Positions 1 through 5,619 of a stretch of DNA of 6,565 bases are shown one piece after another. A model generated the notes under the pieces. That model was not told where the DNA came from. It made no database searches and worked only from the letters and a program-made list of their open reading frames with translations. The position numbers were made by a program, and so were the translations under genes. This stretch comes from Chloroflexi bacterium UBA5177 (GTDB lineage: Bacteria > Chloroflexota > UBA5177), in NCBI GenBank assembly GCA_002413265.1, contig DHWR01000006.1, positions 1 to 6,565 on the forward strand, in the 5' to 3' direction. Position 1 is the stretch's first letter, and every line of letters starts with the position of its first letter.

Positions 1-1088
1 GTGACGTAGAAGCCGGCGCCGGGCGCAACCATCACCGTTTCTCTATCTCGTTCGAAATCCGTGAGCAGCCAGCGCGCGAAGAGCGCGGAATCGGGCACCG
101 GCAGCCCGGCCATGAGATAGAAGGCTCCCTCCGGCTTCGCCAGCCTGACTCCCGGTATGGCGGCCATCGCCTTGAAAGTCGCGTCGCGCCGCCGCTCGTA
201 TTCTCCCCGCAGCCAGGTCGTGTAACCCGTCGGGTTCTCCAGTAGAGGAACACAGGCAAGCTGCTCGACCGTTGGACTTGAGAGCCTTGCCATGGCCAGC
301 CGCAACACCGCGCTCATCACTTCGCTATTCCTGCTCGCGACACAGCCGACGCGAAGGCCCGTGGCCGAGAATCGCTTGGAGATGCTGTCGACGACGATGA
401 CGTGCTCATCCATCTCGCGGAAGTCGAAGGCGTTGATATGCTGGCGTCCGTCGAAGGTCAGCTCTCGATAGGTTTCGTCGGAGATCACGAAGAGCCCGAA
501 CTCCTGAGCCAGCTGCATGATGCCCTGCAGCTCCTCGCGACTGTAGACGGTACCCGTCGGATTGCTGGGATTCACGATCACGATTGCCTTGGTTCGGGGC
601 CCGACATGCAGCCTGATTTCAGAAGCCGGCGGCAGGTGATAGTCGGGCGGCGAAACCGGCAGAGCCTTGAGAACGATGTTGCTGGAGGCTGCATAGCCGA
701 GATAGCTGGCGTAGGTGGGATCGAAGATCAGAATCTCGTCACCCGGGTCTGCCACGGCAAGCATGGCGAAACCGATAGCCTCACCACCCCCCGTCGTGAC
801 GATGACGTCGCGGGGCTCGAGCTCTATTCCAAGCCCGGCGTAGTAGGCGCACCACGCGGCTACCGTTTCGGGTTGACCGCTAGAAGGAGCGTACGGGATG
901 ATGCCGTTTGCCGGCGGACGCAGAGCTTCGAGGATCTCCGCGGGTGCAGGCAGATCGGGCTGCCCGATATTTACGTGATGAACGTGGATGCCGCGCTTCT
1001 TGGTTTCGGCGGCCAAAGGCGCAAGCGCACGAATAGGAGAGGCCGGCACGCCAAGCGCACGTTCGGAAATTCTGAGCCGATCGGTCAC
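1..1088 (-). CDS. Class I/II PLP-dependent aminotransferase, C-terminus cut by window edge
   Basis: Fold-type I aminotransferase; 362 residues are visible, and about 30-40 C-terminal residues should lie beyond the left edge. Seen in the translation: GQPD near residue 42, a YAPSSGQPE substrate/cofactor loop at 66-74, NPSNPTG at 173-179, SDETY at 203-207 (Asp204 should contact the PLP ring nitrogen), and SISKRFSATGLRVG at 235-248, where Lys238 is the expected Schiff-base lysine. The start is GTG at 1088-1086, overlapping the pheA stop in a GTGA junction; no strong Shine-Dalgarno is present, so coupled translation is likely. The family includes aspartate, aromatic and prephenate aminotransferases, and sequence alone does not separate them. 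Its place after prephenate dehydratase suggests it makes phenylalanine from phenylpyruvate (inference). The SKR(F/Y)SxxG lysine motif resembles an aspartate-aminotransferase-like subgroup. Confidence 0.93.
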   Translation of the reverse strand, partial: MTDRLRISERALGVPASPIRALAPLAAETKKRGIHVHHVNIGQPDLPAPAEILEALRPPANGIIPYAPSSGQPETVAAWCAYYAGLGIELEPRDVIVTTGGGEAIGFAMLAVADPGDEILIFDPTYASYLGYAASSNIVLKALPVSPPDYHLPPASEIRLHVGPRTKAIVIVNPSNPTGTVYSREELQGIMQLAQEFGLFVISDETYRELTFDGRQHINAFDFREMDEHVIVVDSISKRFSATGLRVGCVASRNSEVMSAVLRLAMARLSSPTVEQLACVPLLENPTGYTTWLRGEYERRRDATFKAMAAIPGVRLAKPEGAFYLMAGLPVPDSALFARWLLTDFERDRETVMVAPGAGFYV

Positions 1089-1972
1089 GAAGCCTGGGCC
1101 TTGCTGACCGCCTCGGAAGCCGAGTGTCCATCCGGCTGGGGGAACGAACCCAGCACCCGGACAAACGGGTTGAGGCGGCGAAGCTCTCGCAGGGCACGCG
1201 CGACCGAGGGCTCCTGCGCGTACCCCTCAACATCCGTGAAGAAGAGGTATTCCCATGGCCGCTTCCGAGATGGGCGAGACTCGAGTCGAGCCAGGTTCAC
1301 CCGCTCCCTGGCGAATGTCGACAGCGCTCGCACGAGAGCCCCCGGAGTGTGCTCGACGGCGAAGACGAGCGATGTCTTGCCGGGTCCTTGTGCCGCCACG
1401 GTCTCCTGAGCCGTCCATGCGCCGCGAGCGAGCAGGACGAACCGCGTGGCATTGTCGGCGGATGTCTGTATGCCTTCCGCCAGGACCGTGAGTCCATAGC
1501 GCTCGCCCGCCAGGCGGCTGGCTACGGCGGCAAAGCGCGGATCCTTTCGCTCGGCCACCATCTGTGCGGCGCCCGCCGTGTCGTAAAAGGGCTCGACCTG
1601 CAGGCGGGCCTGGCGTAAGAAGGCGGCGGTTTGAGCGAGCGCCTGCGGATGCGAGAAGACACGCTCGACCTGGGTGGGCTCAGCGCCCTCGATGCCCAGC
1701 AGGTAGTGATGCACCGGTTGGATCCACTCGGCCTTCACGTTGACGGGGAAGTCCAGCATCAGATCGTAGGCTTCGACCACGCTGCCGGCGTGTGAGTTTT
1801 CCACCGGGACGAAGGCGAACTCGACCTCGCCGCTATCCAGCATCGTAAAGACATCCTCGAGTGTCCGTCCTGGCAGGGGAACGGCCTCGGGCATGAGAGC
1901 TAGCAGCGCCTCCTCGCTGAAGGCGCCCGGGACTCCCTGATACGCGACTCTTGTCGCCGGGCCTTCCATCAT
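1085..1972 (-). CDS. pheA: Prephenate dehydratase, monofunctional, with ACT domain
   Basis: Converts prephenate to phenylpyruvate in the cytoplasm, the committed step to phenylalanine. The product is 295 residues, normal for a monofunctional enzyme; there is no chorismate mutase domain. The catalytic part spans about 8-182 and carries VENSHAGSV (57-65), SHPQAL (107-112), DTAGAAQMV (131-139) and the catalytic TRF motif at 176-178. An ACT domain follows at about 199-277 with GALV (211-214) and ESRP (231-234), the residues known to bind phenylalanine, so feedback inhibition by Phe is expected. The ATG at 1972 overlaps the upstream regulator's stop (ATGA). A second ATG at 1969 sits at a better distance from the purine-rich ribosome binding site, so the protein may begin one residue later. 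The aminotransferase gene downstream overlaps the stop by 4 bases. Confidence 0.97.
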   Translation of the reverse strand: MMEGPATRVAYQGVPGAFSEEALLALMPEAVPLPGRTLEDVFTMLDSGEVEFAFVPVENSHAGSVVEAYDLMLDFPVNVKAEWIQPVHHYLLGIEGAEPTQVERVFSHPQALAQTAAFLRQARLQVEPFYDTAGAAQMVAERKDPRFAAVASRLAGERYGLTVLAEGIQTSADNATRFVLLARGAWTAQETVAAQGPGKTSLVFAVEHTPGALVRALSTFARERVNLARLESRPSRKRPWEYLFFTDVEGYAQEPSVARALRELRRLNPFVRVLGSFPQPDGHSASEAVSKAQAS

Positions 1973-3330
1973 GTTCCTCCCTCTCCTCCTACGGTCTGAA
2001 GCGGTGTAGCGCGCCGGCCCTTGCGCAACAACGGCCTGGCGAGCAGCGCGAGCTGGAGCGCCAGGCGATGCGTGGGGCTCTCGAGGTCGCAGCCCGCAAT
2101 CTTCTGAATGCGAGTGAGCCGATAGAGCAGCCCGTTCCTGTGCAAATGCATCACGCGGGCAGTCTCTGAGATATTGCCCTGCAGGTCGAGAAAGCAGGTC
2201 ACTGTGTCAAGCAGATGGGTCTTGTGTTCCTCGTCGTAGCGCTCCAATGCTCCCAGCGTTTCCTCGCAGAATGCCTGGAGCTCCGGCTGGTCGCGAAGGT
2301 GAAACAGCAGGCGATACGCGCCCAGCTCGTCGAACGCAGCGGTGGACGAGAAGCCGGAAATGGCCGTGCCTATACGCAGGGCGTGCTCAGCTTCCTGATA
2401 GGAATGACGGAGCTTCGAGAGGTCTGCGTAGGTCCTCCCGATCCCGGCCGAGATACTCGGTCCGGCAAGCCGCTTTTCCACGTTTTCCCGCAACGTGTCG
2501 ACGCGCCGCCGGAAGATCCGTGCGTCGTACTTCCCGGCTGGAGCCAGAACCACCATCGAGTCGCTGTGCTCCCAGATCAAGGTTCGGCTCCAGATGCCCG
2601 GGATGCAGGCGTCGATGCTGCGGCGAAAACGATCCTTGAGCTGCTGGATGCCGCTCTCGTCCATATCGTGGCGATCGATGAAGGTCGTGAAGCTGTCCAT
2701 GTCGAGGATGAACACCACCTGGTCGCCTCGCAGATCGTATCCAAGGAAACGGGCTCGCCTGCGGGTGGCACTCGCCGACGTGATGCGTCCGCTCAGTAGG
2801 TCCTCGAGAAAGCTGTTGCGAACCCTCGACTCGCCCTCGATCATGGCTCGCTGACGAACCATCTCAACCGCGCATGCCGCCGCCGCCTCGCTTACCGCTC
2901 TTTCTACTCCAGTGCCCAAACGGCCTGAGGGATCGGTGACCCACACGTAGCCGACGATGCCCGACGGCAGCACCATCGGCGAGACTACGTATTCATTGCT
3001 TCTTCGGTCTTTGGTCCGCACCGTCGGCGGTGCGGTACTGGCCTGCGGCGTGTTGCGGAGATCGAAATGCAGCGCAGCGCGCGCTTCCTCAGGCAGCCGG
3101 CTTTCTTCCGGTGTGAGGTGGCGGCCCCGTGGAGCAAAGCCGTGCAGCGGGTCGAACTCGTCGTCGCCTACGATCGCCGGCAGGCCTACGGCGTCAGCCA
3201 GAAGACGAGCCACCGCGGGCAGCCCATGGCCTGCAATCACCTGCTCCATGAGAAGGCGATAGGTGTCGGCGACTCCGGCTGACTGCAAGGTGCCTTTCAC
3301 GAGGATCCTCTCCAGTTCGTTCGTAAGCAC
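1969..3330 (-). CDS. PucR/CdaR-type transcriptional regulator heading the pheA operon
   Basis: Predicted cytoplasmic DNA-binding regulator of 453 residues. The C-terminal part (about 372-434) is the typical PucR-type helix-turn-helix: GNISETARVMHLHRNGLLYRL, then a DLESPTHRLALQLAL tail (split here from one continuous run). The usual HRNT reads HRNG. The middle (about 195-325) resembles the degenerate GGDEF-like domain of CdaR-type proteins, ending in SAGIGRTYADLSKLRHSYQEA. The N-terminal third (about 24-165) looks like a GAF-like sensor, a weaker call. The start is GTG at 3330, with GGGGG 7 bases upstream; no in-frame ATG or GTG lies just before it. Known relatives respond to purine breakdown products or sugar diacids. 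Here the gene overlaps pheA by 4 bases, so an aromatic-amino-acid-related ligand is plausible but unproven. Confidence 0.9.
   Translation of the reverse strand: MLTNELERILVKGTLQSAGVADTYRLLMEQVIAGHGLPAVARLLADAVGLPAIVGDDEFDPLHGFAPRGRHLTPEESRLPEEARAALHFDLRNTPQASTAPPTVRTKDRRSNEYVVSPMVLPSGIVGYVWVTDPSGRLGTGVERAVSEAAAACAVEMVRQRAMIEGESRVRNSFLEDLLSGRITSASATRRRARFLGYDLRGDQVVFILDMDSFTTFIDRHDMDESGIQQLKDRFRRSIDACIPGIWSRTLIWEHSDSMVVLAPAGKYDARIFRRRVDTLRENVEKRLAGPSISAGIGRTYADLSKLRHSYQEAEHALRIGTAISGFSSTAAFDELGAYRLLFHLRDQPELQAFCEETLGALERYDEEHKTHLLDTVTCFLDLQGNISETARVMHLHRNGLLYRLTRIQKIAGCDLESPTHRLALQLALLARPLLRKGRRATPLQTVGGEGGT
1975..1990 (-). promoter_or_regulatory. Purine-rich ribosome binding site of pheA inside the regulator gene
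   Basis: On the minus strand the last codons of the regulator (Gly-Gly-Glu-Gly-Gly-Thr) form an AGGAGGAGAGGGAGGA run just before the pheA start. It offers several overlapping Shine-Dalgarno registers. The nearest GGAGG is 3 bases from the first ATG and 6 from the second, which favours the second Met. The site suggests pheA is translated strongly and not only by coupling. Confidence 0.75.
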
Positions 3331-3404
3331 GACAAGGCCCCCGCCAATGGCAGGCCGCTTGTGCTTGGTCTACTGTATCGGTTCCGGACACCTTTGCCAC
3401 TGGT

Positions 3405-3450
3405 CAAAATAACCAAGATATAGGCTTCCATATTGTGCAGAGCAACCAAG
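3405..3450 (-). repeat. CTTGGTT direct repeats bracketing the promoter, candidate operator
   Basis: On the minus strand CTTGGTTgcTcTG (3450-3438) and CTTGGTTatTtTG (3417-3405) share the pattern CTTGGTTNNTNTG and start 33 bases apart, about three helical turns. One copy overlaps the -35 element and the other follows the -10 element. The core TTGGTT resembles the site I recall for Bacillus subtilis PucR, so binding of the adjacent PucR-type regulator to its own promoter is a reasonable inference. A looser copy, GACCAAG, lies at 3370-3364 on the same strand. Confidence 0.4.
3417..3445 (-). promoter_or_regulatory. Candidate sigma70-type promoter of the regulator-pheA-aminotransferase operon
   Basis: Minus strand: -35 TTGCTC (3445-3440), a 17-base spacer, then -10 TATATC (3422-3417). 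Transcription would start near 3410 and leave a leader of about 80 bases before the GTG at 3330. The match is 3/6 and 4/6 to consensus, but the spacing is ideal and the position fits. It was read by eye and not scored against background. Confidence 0.45.
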
Positions 3451-3639
3451 CGTGATTGCTGGACGAGTGTGCCGCTTCTGGCCGCCTCCTGCCTGCGCTC
3501 ACCAGCGTGCGAGCGCTTATATGTAGGCGCGGCCGTGTACAGGCTGCCTAGAGGAAGCGGCAATGAATCCAGACAGTCTATCTATAGGGCGCGCGTCCGG
3601 CAGCCGCATATCATCAAGGGCTGGAGATTCACGATAGAT
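3451..3639. other. Non-coding stretch upstream of the leader peptide, nothing clear
   Basis: An open frame crosses this stretch on the plus strand, but its N-terminal part has no recognisable domain or good ribosome binding site, and I do not believe it as a gene. A promoter for the leader downstream should lie here. TTATAT (3517-3522) and TATCTA (3579-3584) could be -10 elements, but neither has a convincing -35 partner. Confidence 0.4.
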
Positions 3640-3813
3640 ATGCAGTTCCCTGCCCGAGACACCTCACATCCCGGCGGCTACACCGATGGTGCAGCCGTGT
3701 CCGTCGTGACTCCGTCCCGCCCGGGCTCCGCCCTGGGCGGGTTCTTTGTCGTCGAGCTCCTTTCGCTTCTCCTCGTGCTCATCCTTGTACTTATTCGCGA
3801 GGTGGGAGGCTAG
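3640..3813 (+). CDS. Putative branched-chain-amino-acid leader peptide
   Basis: Short frame of 57 codons if it starts at ATG 3640. In-frame GTG codons at 3697 and 3706 are alternatives, giving 38 or 35 residues. The start is uncertain: the only GGAG before the ATG is 13 bases away. Residues 37-52 contain eight Leu, four Val and two Ile, 14 of 16 positions, followed by REVGG and a TAG stop. All Leu codons in this run are CTC or CTT, none CTG. The run lies directly before an intrinsic terminator whose arms can re-pair with the end of the frame. That is the arrangement of ilv/leu attenuator leaders, where ribosome stalling on Leu/Val/Ile codons senses charged tRNA. The alternative reading is a small single-span membrane protein, since the same stretch is hydrophobic. 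Confidence 0.5.
   Translation: MQFPARDTSHPGGYTDGAAVSVVTPSRPGSALGGFFVVELLSLLLVLILVLIREVGG
3716..3741 (+). other. GC-rich hairpin inside the leader frame
   Basis: CCCGCCC (3716-3722) pairs with GGGCGGG (3735-3741), and GGG (3723-3725) with CCC (3731-3733), leaving a one-base bulge and a CTCCG loop. TTCTTT follows, too weak for a good terminator tract. The hairpin sits just before the Val/Leu/Ile codons, so it might act as a polymerase pause that keeps transcription and leader translation in step (inference). Confidence 0.5.
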
Positions 3814-3866
3814 GCAACAGAGCTCAGAAAGTTGTCAGGCCTCCCGAAAACGGGGAGGCCTTTTTT
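3765..3866 (+). promoter_or_regulatory. Candidate transcription attenuator with leader-peptide sensing
   Basis: Four arms can be drawn. Arm 1, GCTTCTCCTCG (3765-3775, inside the Leu codons), pairs with arm 2, CGAGG plus GGAGGC (3798-3802 and 3805-3810), as 11 pairs with a two-base bulge and two G-U pairs. Arm 2, GGGAGGC (3804-3810), pairs perfectly with arm 3, GCCTCCC (3839-3845), forming an antiterminator. Arm 3, GGCCTCCC (3838-3845), pairs with arm 4, GGGAGGCC (3853-3860), forming the terminator. A ribosome stalled early in the Leu/Val/Ile run would cover arm 1, free arm 2 and permit read-through. A ribosome reaching the stop at 3811-3813 would cover arm 2 and cause termination. The read-through product would be the 54-residue ORF at 3893. 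Confidence 0.6.
3838..3866 (+). terminator. Intrinsic terminator of the leader
   Basis: Eight-pair GC-rich stem GGCCTCCC / GGGAGGCC around a short A-rich loop, followed at once by six T (3861-3866). It begins 25 bases after the leader stop and ends 26 bases before the next start codon, so it lies in the untranslated leader of the ORF at 3893. Confidence 0.85.
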
Positions 3867-3892
3867 GATGTTTCGTCAATAGGAGAAAGTCA

Positions 3893-4057
3893 ATGCGAGA
3901 AGAAAATTTCGACCAAAACTTCACCTGGCACGAGTGGACCTTCGTGGCCCCGGACGAATCAACCGATGACCGAGCGCCCGATTTCTGGACCGCGGCGCGC
4001 GAGGCCGACCGCACCGACGCGCGCATGCCATCCGAACTGACCGTCTTTTTCGACTAG
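3893..4057 (+). CDS. Unrecognised 54-residue acidic, aromatic-rich protein
   Basis: Starts at ATG 3893 with a clean AGGAG (3881-3885) seven bases upstream, and ends at TAG 4055-4057. I do not recognise it. It has 14 Asp/Glu against five Arg and no Lys, and nine aromatic Phe/Trp residues, including two Trp at 12 and 15 and the C-terminal sequence VFFD. There is no Cys, signal peptide or membrane segment. It is the first reading frame after the leader terminator and would be made only on read-through if that attenuator works. No gene follows on the same strand until carA, about 440 bases further. It may be a real small protein, a second regulatory leader, or a remnant left after loss of the genes the attenuator once controlled. 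The ribosome binding site is the main support. Confidence 0.5.
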   Translation: MREENFDQNFTWHEWTFVAPDESTDDRAPDFWTAAREADRTDARMPSELTVFFD

Positions 4058-4228
4058 CCCGCCAACCCTCAATCCAGGCCGTTTCCTATCCGCCTTACCG
4101 TCGCACTCGTAGGGATCGCCCGGTGTGGCCATCCGCCAGGCCGTCGTCCCGTGTTCGGTCCTACGCTTCAAGGTCGTCGACTAGCAATCGAAACAACGCC
4201 TGCGCCTCGAGGCCCAGCTCCCGAATCG
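4058..4228. other. Intergenic stretch without a supported gene
   Basis: No start with a ribosome binding site and no convincing protein frame on either strand. No tRNA-like T-loop consensus and no T-tract terminator after the small ORF were found. Reading frames crossing here are arginine- and serine-rich and look like chance openings in GC-rich DNA. Confidence 0.5.
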
Positions 4229-4258
4229 TTGCGCCGGGCCCCGCGCCTCGTGCACAAT
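4229..4258 (+). promoter_or_regulatory. Candidate carAB promoter
   Basis: TTGCGC (4229-4234), an 18-base spacer and CACAAT (4253-4258). It matches 3/6 and 4/6 to sigma70 consensus. Transcription would begin near 4265, giving a leader of about 230 bases that contains both terminators before carA. Weak by sequence alone, but some promoter upstream of T1 is needed if the leader is regulatory. Confidence 0.3.
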
Positions 4259-4325
4259 GATAAAAGCGCTACCACGGAAGAGGGCAGCTTGCACGGACCG
4301 GCGTTCCACCTCGGTGATCGACGAC

Positions 4326-4352
4326 GACTCGTCTTCAGGGACGAGTCTTTTT
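4326..4352 (+). terminator. Intrinsic terminator T1 in the carA leader
   Basis: Perfect eight-pair stem GACTCGTC (4326-4333) / GACGAGTC (4340-4347), six-base loop, then five T (4348-4352). It lies about 60 bases after the candidate transcription start, so it could be an early attenuation point. Its 3' arm with the T-run is almost repeated in T2. Confidence 0.7.
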
Positions 4353-4435
4353 GCGGGTCCGTGACAGGTTTCGCCACCCACAGCCGCTGGTGGCGGACCG
4401 GTTCTCCCCCGGATGGGCCGGGACACGACTCCCGC
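4353..4435 (+). ncRNA. Candidate structured leader RNA between the two terminators
   Basis: By hand pairing: GCGGG (4353-4357) closes with CCCGC (4431-4435). Inside are a stem-loop CGCCACC (4372-4378) / GGTGGCG (4389-4395) and a second, CCCGG (4408-4412) / CCGGG (4418-4422) with a five-base loop. An alternative GGTCCG (4356-4361) / CGGACC (4394-4399) competes with the closing stem. This is a three-way-junction-like fold, but GC-rich DNA pairs easily by chance. I do not recognise any known riboswitch class in it. Confidence 0.35.
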
Positions 4436-4442
4436 AAAACTC

Positions 4443-4475
4443 ACACTCGTTCCACTTTGGGACGAGTGTTTTTTT
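4443..4475 (+). terminator. Intrinsic terminator T2 immediately before carA
   Basis: Eleven-pair stem ACACTCGTTCC (4443-4453) / GGGACGAGTGT (4459-4469) with one G-U pair and an ACTTT loop, ending in a run of seven T (4469-4475). It is the strongest terminator in the window and ends 22 bases before the carA ATG. With no gene end nearby to serve, it most likely controls entry into carAB. Confidence 0.88.
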
Positions 4476-4497
4476 ATGACGTGACGTGGGAGCTGAG

Positions 4498-5619
4498 ATG
4501 GAAGTGATCGAGAGGACCAGTCAGGCGACGCCCGTAAAGCAAAACCCGGCAACCGCCGCGACGCTCTTCCTGGCAGATGGCACGAGCTTCAAGGGATCGG
4601 GCCTCGGCGAGCGGGGAGCCACTTCCGGCGAGCTCGTCTTCACCACCGCCATGACCGGCTATCAGGAAGCGCTCACGGATCCGTCCTATCGCGGCCAGAT
4701 CCTTCTTTTCACCTACCCGCTGATCGGCAACTACGGAGTCGCGCCAGGTCATGCTCAGTCAGACAGGATTCAGGCCAGCGGCGCCATCTTCAGCACGCTC
4801 TCTTCGCCGGCCGACTGCACCGACTCGCTCCGCGAGCTCCTGCTTTCTTCTCAAATCCCGGTCCTGTACGACGTCGATACTCGCGCCATCGCTCAGTGGA
4901 TACGAAACCAGGGCGCAACCTCCGCGGCTCTCGCGCTCCACGATCCAGGCGACGAACCTTCGCCCGAAGGCCTGGAGGGAACCGGCGGATCGTCCGAATA
5001 CGACACGACTGATTTCGTCAGCCAGGCAGGCGTTACGCGGTCCGAGCTGCACGGCAAGAGCGGCAAGTATCTTGTCGCGCTCCTCGACTGTGGCAACAAG
5101 CGCAGCGTCACCGATGAATTGGTACGCCGAAACGCGCAGGTTGCGGTGCTGCCCGCGCGCACTCGCGTCGATGACATCGTCGCTCTAAATCCGGACGGAC
5201 TTGTGATCTCGAACGGGCCCGGCAATCCCGCCGCGTGCACGGAGATCATCGAAACGGTCCGAGCCCTGTATACCAGGATCCCGATCTTCGGTATCTGTCT
5301 GGGACATCAGCTGCTGGCGCTGGCCGCCGGCGGCAGCACCTTCAAGCTCAAGTTCGGGCACCGCGGCGCCAACCACCCCGTGCAGGACGTCGAAACGGGC
5401 CGCGCTTTCATCACGACCCAGAACCACGGCTTCGCGGTGGATCCCGACTCTCTGCCGAACGATCTTATCGTCTCCCACCTCAACCTGAATGACGGGACCG
5501 TGGAAGGGCTGCGGCACCGCACCCTACCCACGCGTTCCGTTCAGTTCCACCCCGAGGGCGCGCCGGGTCCCAAGGATGCCGGCGTCATGCTGGACGAATG
5601 GCTGGAGTCGCTGACGTGA
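4498..5619 (+). CDS. carA: Carbamoyl-phosphate synthase small (glutaminase) subunit
   Basis: Hydrolyses glutamine and passes ammonia to CarB for carbamoyl phosphate, the precursor of arginine and pyrimidines. The product is 373 residues from ATG 4498, which has GGGAG five bases upstream; a GTG at 4486 would add four residues but has no ribosome binding site. The N-terminal domain includes [20 protein letters not shown] and TYPLIGNYG. The C-terminal class I glutamine amidotransferase has ISNGPGNP, the nucleophile motif [13 protein letters not shown] with Cys267, TTQNHGFAV, and SVQFHPEG with His351 and Glu353, so the catalytic triad is complete. About 15 residues precede the usual family start and are Thr/Gln/Pro-rich. 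The stop overlaps the carB start by four bases. Terminators T1 and T2 upstream suggest control by attenuation. Confidence 0.97.
   Translation: MEVIERTSQATPVKQNPATAATLFLADGTSFKGSGLGERGATSGELVFTTAMTGYQEALTDPSYRGQILLFTYPLIGNYGVAPGHAQSDRIQASGAIFSTLSSPADCTDSLRELLLSSQIPVLYDVDTRAIAQWIRNQGATSAALALHDPGDEPSPEGLEGTGGSSEYDTTDFVSQAGVTRSELHGKSGKYLVALLDCGNKRSVTDELVRRNAQVAVLPARTRVDDIVALNPDGLVISNGPGNPAACTEIIETVRALYTRIPIFGICLGHQLLALAAGGSTFKLKFGHRGANHPVQDVETGRAFITTQNHGFAVDPDSLPNDLIVSHLNLNDGTVEGLRHRTLPTRSVQFHPEGAPGPKDAGVMLDEWLESLT

Noticed and set aside
402..1409. Long plus-strand open frame across the aminotransferase and the end of pheA
   Set aside because: It is antisense to two well-supported enzymes, has no ribosome binding site or recognisable domain, and its composition is typical of the opposite strand of GC-rich genes.
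2215..2799. Plus-strand open frame within the regulator gene
   Set aside because: Antisense shadow of the PucR-type coding sequence; the minus-strand frame has clear domain motifs and coupled neighbours.
3461..3470. Ten-base match GGACGAGTGT to the 3' arm of terminator T2 (4460-4469)
   Set aside because: There is no partner arm or T-run nearby, and a single ten-base match in a GC-rich window can arise by chance.
3433..3639. Upstream extension of the leader frame to an ATG at 3433
   Set aside because: The added residues overlap the candidate minus-strand promoter, lack a good ribosome binding site and show no domain; the frame is probably open by chance.
4101..4200. Possible tRNA or small RNA suggested by GTGTTCGGTCC
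   Set aside because: No acceptor stem, anticodon loop or proper T-loop consensus can be drawn around it.
4257..4364. Arg-rich peptide frame starting ATG 4257 in the carA leader, possible arginine-sensing leader peptide
   Set aside because: The ATG lies at or before the likely transcription start and has no ribosome binding site; the Arg codons are scattered, so I do not call it.
4486..4497. GTG at 4486 as the carA start
   Set aside because: No Shine-Dalgarno precedes it, whereas the ATG at 4498 has GGGAG five bases upstream; the GTG overlaps that very site.
4151..4507. Plus- and minus-strand frames across the carA leader
   Set aside because: They run through both terminators, have no ribosome binding site or domain, and the minus-strand ones overlap the carA start.
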